This document shows positions 1-8,700 of a DNA stretch of 64,000 nt, one piece after another. The position numbers were made by a program, and so were the translations under genes. Within the stretch, counting starts at the first letter, position 1. Each line of letters opens with the position of its first letter. This DNA is from Hydractinia symbiolongicarpus (lineage: Eukaryota > Cnidaria > Hydrozoa > Anthoathecata > Hydractiniidae), in contig NC_079888.1 in assembly GCF_029227915.1 (NCBI RefSeq), positions 11,639,001 through 11,703,000 on the forward strand, given 5' to 3'. The notes under the pieces are model-generated. The model was given only the letters and a program-made list of their open reading frames with translations, searched no databases and was not told the origin of the DNA.

Positions 1-87
1 AGGCGAGAAGTGTATATGTAACGATAAAGGTGTCTTTCCTAGCACAGAGGAGGAAAAAAACTAGCTTGGAAGAGTTATTGTTAGAAG

Positions 88-540
88 TTGCTTAACACCA
101 AGTTTGATTGGATAAGGGTAATGAGGATTAGCAAGACTGCGGGAATATCAGGTGCTGTTGCAGAGATGGTAAAAGCATCTGGATATACTGTAGTTGAGCT
201 TATTAGAAGCCTCACTAATGAGATTATAAAGGATGGTATTATTCTGAGTGACTGGCAGTCTATTGCAATAGTGAATTGTTTCAAAAACAAGGGAGATGAA
301 TTAAAAAGAGGGTTGAAGTTGGTTGATCAAGTAATGAAAGTTATTGAAAGAGTGATTGATAAGTTACTTAGAAAAAGAAATGATAGATAAGATGCAGACA
401 GTTTCAGCAAGTGTTTAAGAAAGAGAAATAATTTCTACTCTGCCTTCATAGATTTTGATAGAGTGCCACCTAAAAAGGTGTGGGGATAAGTGGCTAGTCT
501 TGGTACTTGTGTTCTTAGTTCTATGTTCATTATAATTATG
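88..540 (+). pseudogene. Degenerate LINE (non-LTR retrotransposon) reverse transcriptase fragment
   Basis: The + strand frame from 88 to 390 reads like the fingers/palm start of a non-LTR reverse transcriptase. It shows a KTAG/ISGAVAEM block (usual form AAGPDGVxAEM), then DWQSIAIVNCFKNKGD and LKLVDQVMKVIERVIDKL. After a stop and frame changes the next RT block follows (IDKMQ, then NNFYSAFIDFDRV at about 428-462, usual form YFAFVDLEKAFDRV). The catalytic YADD region, endonuclease and element ends are absent. It lies upstream of the first visible LSM8 exon, so it is probably inside an LSM8 intron. It is a decayed, truncated copy with no coding capacity. The exact clade (CR1, Jockey or other) cannot be told from this much sequence. 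Confidence 0.7.
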
Positions 541-753
541 TTTTTATCTCCCAGTCAAGTAAATCCAAGGTATTGTGATTGTGTTTCATGTGGATATCTA
601 AACCACAATAGGTTTTTTTAACAGTTATCCGACTTTGAATTTCTATTTTGTACTCTACATAGTAGGGCAGAAATGTCACAGATTTCTGAAGCTCATCAAT
701 TTGTAAAACACTTTTACCTCAACATTGTATTTTCCTTAACAGTTGTGCTTTAG

Positions 754-794
754 ACACTGTCGCTGTTATCACGCAAGATGGCCGTATGATTGTT
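754..794 (+). CDS. LSM8: LSM8 exon (Sm1 start)
   Basis: Acceptor ...gctttag at 748-753, donor GTAAGT at 795. The exon starts with the last two bases of a split codon, then codes for TVAVITQDGRMIV. It holds the first strands of the Sm fold. Confidence 0.9.
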
Positions 795-3700
795 GTAAGT
801 AAATGTAGTCATAATTCTTTTCAGTTCATTTCTTCACAGATTAGTATGACTTCTCTGTTATTATTGCTTGACAAATTCGTATGTAATACAATATAACATA
901 TTTTGGGTATTTTCGGTCCACTCTTATAGGAAAAGAAAATTGTATTCTATTCAACAAGAAAAAAACATTTGGTGGATGTAATTTCTTGATTTTAAACCAA
1001 ATTCGACACGTGTTTATATTATAAAGAGCAATTTTTAAAGCATCGTTTGCAGGCATTCTTTCAACATCTCCGATAATAATGTTTTCGGCGTCCACTGCAA
1101 TATTTCTTTTTTTTTCAATTTTAGGGGATATTGAAAGGTTTTGATCAGGCAGTGAATCTAATTCTTGACGAAAGTCACGAAAGAGTGTTTTCAACAGAAG
1201 CAGGTGTGCAGCAGGTTGTGTTAGGATTGTACATTATTCGAGGTGACAATATGTGAGTATTCTTCTGCGTGTTTGTTTAGACCATTACTACAAGTCATGC
1301 ATGTAATTCTAGGCCGAAGTGAAATTAGGTGGACTGTTATCATTACGGAGTTTCATACCGCGCAAGTCTAGGGACAAATTTTCAGAACTCCCGCAAAGTG
1401 TAAACATTTAGCTAGTGTTTGTACACACTTCCAAGTTATTATATTACTAGTTATTAAAACCTGTGGAAGAATCCATTAAATTAGTATGCTTCTTATCACA
1501 ATAAGGTTTGTAGATAATTTCATTATGAACGCTGAAAAAAACGTTTTAAACGAAATCCCGTTGAGAATTCCACTCAAAAGCATTTAAAATGTTTTGTATG
1601 CTTCTTATCACAAAATGATTTGTTGTCAGTTTCATTTTAAAGACCCAAACAATTAAAACTTTTGAACGAAATTGACAACTATAATAACAACGTTAATTGC
1701 CTGTAACTTTACTTGTATAACAATTTATAACAAAGCTCCCGTCATTGTAAATTTAAATTTGCATGCAATAAAATTCCCAACTAATGAAATCACTCTATTT
1801 TATCACATGATTTGTTTTTAGTCAATCAAAATCGTCAACAAAACGTTTATAAAATACAGAACATTTTTATAGGGGATACATTATAGACGCTTTTAAAGAA
1901 AATTGTAAAAAATATATTCCACTTCGCCTGTCACAGACAGACAGACACACTTAGCGTATTATATAGACTAGTCGTTAGCCTGTGGAAAAATCCACGGGTT
2001 CGCCCGTCCATTATATTTACCAGTCGCAAAAAGTGGATAAAAATATATCGCATTTGATATTCGTGTTTCCGTAACATCATTTTCTAACTCAGCGGGGGGT
2101 CCGCGCAGAGACAGACAGACGACGGCTATTATTATAGAGACTAGTTGATAAAGCCCGTGGGAAAAAATCCACTAAGACAGGATAAAAATGAAATAGAAGC
2201 GGCATTTGAATTTTAATGACGTCAGCAACTCATTGACAAAAAAAGTTGAAACAATGTTTTTAGGTTTCCTCTGTTGTGAAGAGCTTAAAAAGCTGATGAA
2301 GAAAATGTATATGATCATGTGTTTTGATAAACGGTTTATGAGATATGGGGGTTTAAACATTTTGCTGACGTCAGCAAAGACCCGCCAAAACAGAAAAAAT
2401 TTTTTTTACTAATTTATATGCCTGTTGCCTTCATTGTATAGATCTTAAAACGCTGATCAAGAAATGAGATATTAGGGTTTGAAGGTTTTTTGATGATGTC
2501 ATAAACCCGTTCATTCCAAAACGGATTTGGGGACCCAGGTTTGGAAAATTATCCAAATTGGTCCCAGGTCGTCCCTAGTTACCCACTGGATGAAAAATTA
2601 TTGACGTCACCACCTCGTTTCCAAGTTATTTGGCCTCAAAGTTTTAAGTGCACTGTAATGGCTTCAAATGTTAATTAACTTTCCTTTAATTAACTTTCCT
2701 TTAATTAACTTTCCTTTAATTAACTTTCCTTTGACGTCAATACTATTTTAACGTTAAAGTTTGGTAAATTACAAAACAGTTTTATAGGCGATGTTTTATA
2801 GAATTTGTTAAAGAAAATTGTGAAGAGTGTAATCCACTTTGCAAAAGTCACAGACAGACAGAACTGCCGTATTATTATAGAGACTAGTCGATAAGGCCCG
2901 TGGAAAAATCCACTTAGGCAGAAGGACAATGGAACAATAGGTTGTTTTAGATTTTTTGCTGACGTCAGCAGTGCAATTACAAAAATTTTTGGCGAAATTT
3001 AGTTTATTCGTTGCCTGTACTGTGCAGAGGTTAACACGCTGACCAAGAAAATGTATACGATCATGTCTTTTTGATAAGCGGTTAATGAGATATGAGGGTT
3101 TTAAAATTTTGCTGACGTCAACAATGGCCAGTCAACCCCCCAAAAATTTTTTTTAGAAATTTGTATACCTGCTGCCTTCATTGTATAGGTCTTGAAACGC
3201 TGATCAAGAAAATGTATAGGATCGCGTATTTTTGACAAATGGTTGCAGAGATATTAGGGTTTGCAAGTTTTTTGGTGACGTCATCAACCCGTCCATTCCC
3301 GAAACAGATTTGGGGATCCAGGTTTGGGAAACTTACCCAAATTGGTCCCAGGTAGTCCCTAGTTACCCACGCAGGAGATGACGTCAGTTATTTCCATCCG
3401 TTTCCAAGTTATTTAGCCTTAAATTTAAAAGTACAATGCAATGGCTTCACTAATCTTAATATACTTTCCTTTGACGTCAATATTGCTCTAACGTCAAAGT
3501 TTGCTAATTTACAAAACAAATTTATAGGCGATGTTTTATAGACTTTATCAAAAAAATTTTATCCACTTTGCAAAAGTCACAGACAAAAGCTCCGTATTAT
3601 TATAAGAGACTAGTCGATAAGGCCCGTGGAAAAATCCACTTAGGCAGAAGGACAATGGAAAAGTAGGTTGTTTTAGATTTTTTGCTGACGTCAGCAGTGC

Positions 3701-6700
3701 AATTACAAAAATATTTGGCGAAATTTAGTTTATTTGTTGCCTGTACTATGCAGATGTTAAAACGCTGACCAAGAAAATGTATATGATCATATCTTTTTGA
3801 TAAGCAGTTAATGAGACATAAGGGTTTTAACATTTTGCTGATGTCAGCAATGGCCAGTCAAACCCCCCAAATTTTTTTTTTAGAAATTTGTATACCTGCT
3901 GCCTTCATTGTATAGGTCTTGAAACGATGATCAAGAAAATGTATAGGATCATATATCTTTGACAAACGGTTGCAGAGATATTAGGATTTGAAGGTTTTTC
4001 GATGACGTCATCAACCCGTCCATTCCAAAACGGATTCGGGGACCCAGGTTTGGGAAACTTACCCAAATTGGTCCAAGGTGGTCCCTAGTTACCCACGCGG
4101 TGAAAAATCATTGACGTTACCACCTCGTTTCCAAGTTATTTGGCCTCAAAGTTTTAGGTGCACTGTAATGGCTTCATTAATTTAATATAGGATATTGACG
4201 TTAAAGTGGTGTTATTGACGTCGCGCCGTAATGTCTGAATATTTACCATATTAGACATGCATTTTTCGGCAATATCAAAGGAAAATGAAGACATCCACTT
4301 TGCCTGTCACAGAGACACGGAACTGGCGTATTATTATATAGACTAGTCGATAAAGCCCGTGGAAAAATCCACTGAGGCAGAATAAAAATTTTGATGACGT
4401 CAGCAACCCATCCACAAAAAAAAGTAGAACTGTGTTTCCACGTTGCCTCTACTGTGTAGAGCTTAAACTGCTGATCAAGAAAATGTATATGATCATGTGC
4501 TTTTGATGAGCGGTTAATGAGATATAAGGGTTTTAAAATTTTGCTGACGTCAGCAATGGCCAGTCAAACCCCCAAAACTTTTCTTTAGAAATTTGTATAC
4601 CTGTTGCCTTCATCGTATAGATCTTGAAACGCTGATCAAGAAAATGTATAGTATCCTATGTTTTTGACAAACGTCTAAGGAGATTTAAGGGCTTTAAAAT
4701 TTTGCTGACGTCAGCAAAGTCCCTATCAAAAGTTCCAAAAAAATTTCTTCACAAATCCGTACACCCGTTGCATTCATCATATAGATCTTGAAATGCTGAT
4801 CAAGAAAATGTATAGGAACGTGCACTTTTGACAAACGGTTGCAGAAATATTGGGATTTGAAGGTTTTGTGATGACGTCATCAACCCGTCCATTCCGAAAC
4901 GGATTCGGGGATCCAGGTTTGGGAAACTTACCCAAATTGGTCCCAGGTGGTCCCTAGTTACCCACGCAGTGAAAAATCATTGACGTCACCACCTCGTTTC
5001 CAAGTTATTTGGCCTCAAAGTTTTAAGTGCACTGTAACGGCTTCATTAATTTAATATAGGATATTGACGTTAAAGTGGTGTTATTGACGTCGCGCCGTAC
5101 CGTCAGAAAATTTAGCATATTAGACATGCATTTTTCGGTTACTTCAAAGAAAATTTCGGTAAGATTAAAGGAAAATGACGATATCAACTTTGCCTGTTAC
5201 AGACACACGGAACTGGCTTATTAATATATAGATAGTTATTTGCTGTTTAACACTTATACGTATTGTTTTTGCAATAATGGAAAAGAAAGATTGTGTACAA
5301 TGGCTTATGGAACGTGGCCTGTCCACAGGAGGAACAATAAAAGAGCTTAATATGCGTGTTAATCGATTTAAATTATACCCATCACTTGCGGAAAAATTGA
5401 GAGTCAAACGAGAAAGAAATTTTAGTTTTGGTACAACAATAGATCTCAATCTTATTTATCCCATTTCAGCTCCCTGGTGTCCTAAAGAGGAATTGTATCT
5501 AGTAGTTACAGCATCGATATTTAAAGAATACAGTTCTAGAAAAAGAGAAGGTAGTTTAGGTCAACAACAGAAAGCTTATGCTATGTTGACTAGCATGGAA
5601 ATAGTTTCAGTAAAAACACATGTTGCAGGTGATAATAATGTATTTGTTAGAGTTCTTGTTAAAAAATCATATAATGAGTTAACAAGACCTACAGTTATTC
5701 TATTTAGTAGTAATATTCCTGTTGGTGTAAGTGGCTTATGTTGACATACATTGGCCTTGCTTCTCTATTTAAAAAACTTTTACGAAACAAGGGAAAATTT
5801 CTTAGCTCTATCTTGCACTGAGCAACTGCAAAAATGGCATCGCAGAACAAAAAAAGGCTCTATACCTATGATGCCGTTACAAAAAATAAAGTTAACCTCA
5901 GCCAGAGTTGGAACCTCAAACAATGTAACTGATGCTAAAATCACTCCAGCTGACCCAGAAAACTCCAGGTTTAAAAGAAATGTGCTACAAATGAAATCGG
6001 ATAAGCTTTTGGAAATAAAAAAAAAGGTTAAAAAACCGTTCGAACGGCATTGCTGTGAGGTTTTGTCAAAAAATAAATCTCTAAAAACATCTCTTGGAGA
6101 ACATTTGTCATTTCGATTTACAACCAAGGCAGCACTTTCACTAGCTTATCATGATTACTGCAAACAAAATTCCACTATAGATTACAATAAAAAAAATTGA
6201 ACCGTCAAAACTTGAAAATATTAAAAAAAACATCTCCAGAACAATTTTGGAAAAACAAAAAGAAAATCTTCAGAATAATGTAAATACTACAACTTCTGAT
6301 ATTGCAACACACTTCCTACTAGATCATATTTCTTGTGACGTTAATTCTAATTTAAAAATAATCAACATTGATCTAGGAAATATTTTCCCAGATGACCCTA
6401 ATAAAAACCCTAATTATTTTCCAGTTCAATAAAATACAGAAGAGTGGCAAAATCTAAGGAAGGGTAAAGTCAGCGGTAGCCTGTTCGAACAAAAATATCT
6501 GGCATTAAACCATCATCTGGTTTTAAGTCCAACTGACTGAAAAGTGTTTCTAAAAAAACAAGCCATCCAACAAATACCCCATACATTGTGCTTTTAGCAA
6601 CACTTGTCATATAATCCATAACGCCAAGATGAAGAGAATGACGACAAATTGTTAAAACATAAAAGTTCGGTTGCTTTATTTAATGATCTGTCCCCAATTC

Positions 6701-8303
6701 CTTTACAGTCAGGGTATTTTATAATGTGTAAGTATGGTGAAACAATTTGAAATAAGTCAAATTTTTCAACCGGCAAAACAGATAAATATTCTATGTTGCT
6801 AGATTTCTGTTGTAAGTTGTCATAGGAAAATATATACTTTTGAAGGTTTAGAACTGTTACTGTTTTTTCAAGAATTATACTATTTCGTTTTAACAGATTA
6901 ATTTTTAGTAATTTAGTTTCATGATCAAAATTTTTTATTTTATTATTTGATTCATTTAGTTTTTTTTTAAGTTGTTCAATAATTTTGTCTTTGATATTAA
7001 TTTAGCAGATAACTGTCTCTTGAGGGTTCTCGTTGTTTATGTACTGGCGTAGAAGATATTCTTTTAGCAGGAGGTTTTCTCTTTACACGAGATGGTGTAC
7101 GAAGTGTTTGGATGAATTCAAATTTTTTTTGAACTTCTCAATCTTAATTTTATTTGCTGCACTTTGGGTTTTTTTTAAGTCTTTCTTTTGCTCTATTATA
7201 TTTTTGCTCAATAAAAGGAATTTGTGACTGGGGTACTGTAACATCAGGAAAAGTTTCATTAATTTCACAACATATGTGTCCGTTTTTCCAATTAACTCCA
7301 GCAGTTTTTATAACTTTTTGGTACTCCATTTGTAAATCCTTGGTCCTTGGCAATCTGTAAAATATAAGCTTTTCTCCATTTGAGTTTTGTGTTGGAAAGT
7401 TATTATAGCAAAAGGATGACGAGCAGAACCATTTAACCATGTTTTAGATAAGTCAAATGTTGTAGAAAAGTATAAATATAAGGAAGACATATATACTAAA
7501 ATGAGCAATTTATGCCTCAACTGCGCCCATACTGTATACACTTTATGAGCTGACCGGGAAACCAATAGGGGTAATCGAGTACAATATAAACAAGCTAAAA
7601 ATTTGTCCCTACAAGCGTTTCTCTAGTGCCCAGACCTGCGCGGTCTGAAACTCCGTAATGCTCAGCATTAGGTTACGCCTGTAACTTTCTATTGAATGTC
7701 GTATGTAGTACTGCTGAATTAGTGGTATTGCTAAAAAAGAATTTACCTATATACAATGTGAGTGTCGTTTTTGGTGTCACAACGTTCAGGTTTTTTTAAA
7801 ACTATAACCACAAAAGGTATTGATAACTTATAAGTGAATTCAAAGTTACAACGTGGTCAACAAAATTATATAAAGTCTTCAAGTTATTTTTTTTAAAAAA
7901 TACTAACTAGTATGTATGTTCGGAAAGTTTTGATTATTAGTAAGTCTCTTAACATATGGAATGTTTTTTTAGTGTTTTCATCTAAAATCTCCTAAATTTT
8001 AAAGTTAGGGCCGCCCTGTCGGAATTTATACGAAATAAAATTCGTCAAAAATCTCTTGCATTTTTTGTTTCGATAAAATTTCCCCGTTTTTTCCAATTTA
8101 AAATACTCACATAAATGTCCTTAAATAAAATAAATATCATTTCATGAACAAGCTAGTTTATTCTAGGCTATATAAATTGCTATGTTTTGTTTATATTTTG
8201 TTTTGTTGTTAGCGCGGTTGTTGGTGAAATTGACGATGAAATTGATTCAGGACTTGAAATGAAAGATATTAAAGCTCAACCGTTTAATCCTGTCATATAT
8301 TAA
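754..8303 (+). CDS. LSM8: LSM8, U6 snRNA-associated Sm-like protein (3' three coding exons)
   Basis: Spliced gene; coding exons in the window are 754-794, 1125-1252 and 8213-8303. Joined, they give about 85 residues that match animal LSM8 from the start of the Sm1 motif to the stop. They begin TVAVITQDGRMIV, then GILKGFDQAVNLILDESHER, then the Sm2 core GLYIIRGDN, and end GEIDDEIDSGL...NPVIY. The family protein is about 96 residues, so only roughly the first 15 residues (exon 1) lie upstream of the window. Known role: LSM8 replaces LSM1 in the nuclear LSM2-8 ring that binds the U6 snRNA 3' end for splicing. All splice sites are GT-AG and phases agree (2-nt entry, 0, 2, stop). The last intron (1253-8212) is swollen by nested transposons. 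The identification is strong; that the gene is functional is inferred from intact frames. Confidence 0.93.
1125..1252 (+). CDS. LSM8: LSM8 exon (Sm1 end and Sm2)
   Basis: Pyrimidine-rich acceptor ending ttttag at 1124, donor GTGAGT at 1253. It codes for GILKGFDQAVNLILDESHER through GLYIIRGDN and leaves two bases of a split codon. The FDQAVN and RGDN stretches carry the expected Sm RNA-binding loop residues. Confidence 0.93.
1341..1382 (+). repeat. Left terminal inverted repeat of ISL2EU-like element
   Basis: Pairs with 7598-7660. The core starts CATTACGGAGTTTCA and includes ACCGCGCA. It lacks a 21-nt segment present in the right copy. Confidence 0.75.
1447..1967 (-). mobile_element. Helitron unit L0 (3'-most of array)
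   Basis: 521 bp. The 5' end TCTATATAATACGC is at 1967. The 3' end has a weakened hairpin (TGGA-AGAA-TCCA) and CTAG at 1447-1450. The body differs from the longer units. Confidence 0.7.
1968..2140 (-). mobile_element. Helitron unit L1 (short subfamily)
   Basis: 173 bp with intact 5' TCTCTATAATAATAGCC and a 3' GTGGATTTTTCCAC hairpin plus CTAG. It has no CRE-containing body and resembles the decayed copy at 37645-37757. Confidence 0.78.
2141..2883 (-). mobile_element. Helitron unit L2
   Basis: 743 bp with two internal modules holding CTGAT(C/G)AAGAAA. Includes a local 16-bp tandem repeat (TAATTAACTTTCCTTT, about four copies, 2671-2733) that other units have once. Four perfect TGACGTCA sites. 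Confidence 0.8.
2884..3609 (-). mobile_element. Helitron unit L3
   Basis: 726 bp, two internal modules, five perfect TGACGTCA sites, clean CTAG at 2884. Confidence 0.82.
3610..4342 (-). mobile_element. Helitron unit L4
   Basis: 733 bp, two internal modules, close to L3. Some CRE palindromes have decayed to TGATGTCA or TGACGTTA; two perfect TGACGTCA sites remain (3686, 4003). Confidence 0.82.
4343..5232 (-). mobile_element. Helitron unit L5 (5'-most, three modules)
   Basis: 890 bp. Contains three copies of the internal module (around 4472, 4634 and 4797) where other units have two. The 5' end TCTATATATTAAGCC lies next to host A at 5233. Confidence 0.82.
5277..6500 (+). pseudogene. SWIM zinc-finger / YqaJ-domain protein remnant of the ISL2EU-like transposon
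   Basis: Begins ATG at 5277 with a SAP-like segment (MERGLSTGGTIKELNMRV). Around 5700-5780 it has a SWIM-like block with the GVSGLC-HTLALLLYLKNF pattern; the usual CxC pair reads SNIPVG, and a TGA falls between the last C and H. After further stops it continues to EEWQNLRKGKVSGSLF (about 6440-6487), which is the start of a YqaJ nuclease domain. The rest of YqaJ is missing. In the family such proteins pair a SWIM finger with a YqaJ nuclease and accompany THAP/ISL2EU transposases. In-frame stops at 5742, 6198 and 6430, loss of zinc ligands and the missing C-terminus show it is dead. It converges on the transposase remnant. Confidence 0.65.
6500..7440 (-). pseudogene. THAP-domain DDE transposase remnant (ISL2EU/Harbinger-like)
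   Basis: On the - strand from 7440 it reads MVKWFCSSSFCYNN, a FYRLPRTKDLQ block, AGVNWKNGHIC and PQSQIPFIEQKY. This is the THAP zinc-finger pattern (C-x4-C, long spacer, C, AVPTIF-like end), but the final histidine ligand after the cysteine is lost. After stops, a second block around 6540-6790 gives a helix-turn-helix-like stretch ending STMYGVFVGWLVFLETLF, like the DNA-binding linker of DDE_Tnp_4 proteins. No catalytic DDE triad remains. Short frames, stops and the lost ligand mark it as a fossil. Assignment of the 3' part is weaker than the THAP call. Confidence 0.6.
7598..7660 (-). repeat. Right terminal inverted repeat of ISL2EU-like element
   Basis: Reverse complement of the left repeat with an extra 21 nt (7611-7631). 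It contains a small palindrome CAGACC-TGCGC-GGTCTG (7631-7647, + strand reading). Confidence 0.75.
7661..8212. other. Rest of LSM8 last intron
   Basis: Intron sequence between the transposon end and the LSM8 terminal exon. No genes or clear repeats seen. Confidence 0.6.
8213..8303 (+). CDS. LSM8: LSM8 terminal exon
   Basis: Acceptor with a long T-rich tract ending gttgttag at 8212. The first base completes an isoleucine codon, then AVVGEIDDEIDSGL and the C-terminal tail to a TAA at 8301-8303. It matches the acidic C-terminal tail typical of LSM8. No clear AATAAA was seen just downstream. Confidence 0.92.
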
Positions 8304-8700
8304 TATATTGCTTGATAGGATATCCATGCATTGCGAAATGCATGATGATACTATACTTTCTACTATAAAGACGTGACACGATTGATTGAAGGAAACCGAT
8401 CCAGAATAGAATTTTACCATGTGCAGAAGTAAACTGTTGTATGTAATCCAGTTTGGTGCTGATACGATCTATCAGAGTTTTTATTATTCACTTCTTTTTT
8501 TATTCTGTTTTACGTTACAATTTTTTTCTGCAGCGTTAAATTTATCCACTAATTATCATTCGAACAAGACTAAAAAGTGTTTTAAAATTGTTGTGTATTA
8601 TGGAAGGCCACTGTTTAGTCATAGTAACTTTCCTGGGAACGTTACTTAAAATACATTTAGGATGATTTGTGTAAGATTGTAATGGAAATTACCAATTTGG
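8304..8700. other. LSM8 3' flank
   Basis: Probable 3' untranslated region and flank. I see no coding frame or clear polyadenylation signal. Confidence 0.4.

Larger units (their letters stand above)
1447..5232 (-). mobile_element. Head-to-tail array of six non-autonomous Helitrons
   Basis: Read on the - strand, each unit starts TCTCTATAATAATA(C/G)GCC or a close variant. It ends with a hairpin (CCGTGG-AAAAA/TTTTT-CCACGG type), then about 11 nt and CTAG, which are the Helitron 5' TC and 3' hairpin-CTRR signatures. Units abut directly, CTAG then TC, with boundaries at 1967/1968, 2140/2141, 2883/2884, 3609/3610 and 4342/4343. The host base outside the first 5' end (5233) is A and outside the last 3' end (1446) is T on the - strand, as expected for insertion between A and T. 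No helicase is encoded. The array interrupts the ISL2EU-like element, so it is younger than that element. Confidence 0.85.
1341..7660. mobile_element. ISL2EU/Harbinger-like DNA transposon inside the LSM8 intron, carrying nested Helitrons
   Basis: The two ends are inverted repeats: 1341-1369 matches the reverse complement of 7632-7660 at 27 of 29 bases, followed on both sides by a shared 13-mer AGGGACAAATTTT (1370-1382 and 7598-7610). Between them are a SWIM/YqaJ protein remnant (+ strand) and a THAP/DDE transposase remnant (- strand). This two-protein set is known from the ISL2EU group of the PIF/Harbinger superfamily. Everything lies inside the last LSM8 intron. Without the Helitron array the element would be about 2.5 kb. 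Both genes are broken, so it is a dead, old copy. I could not define the target-site duplication. Confidence 0.72.

Noticed and set aside
841-1194. 117-residue - strand open frame
   Set aside because: Partly antisense to the LSM8 exon at 1125-1252 and otherwise intron; no recognisable domain.
2293-2307. CTGATGAAGAAA resembling a hammerhead ribozyme core (CUGAUGA...GAAA)
   Set aside because: Other copies of the same Helitron module read CTGATCAAGAAA, and no flanking stems I, II and III are present.
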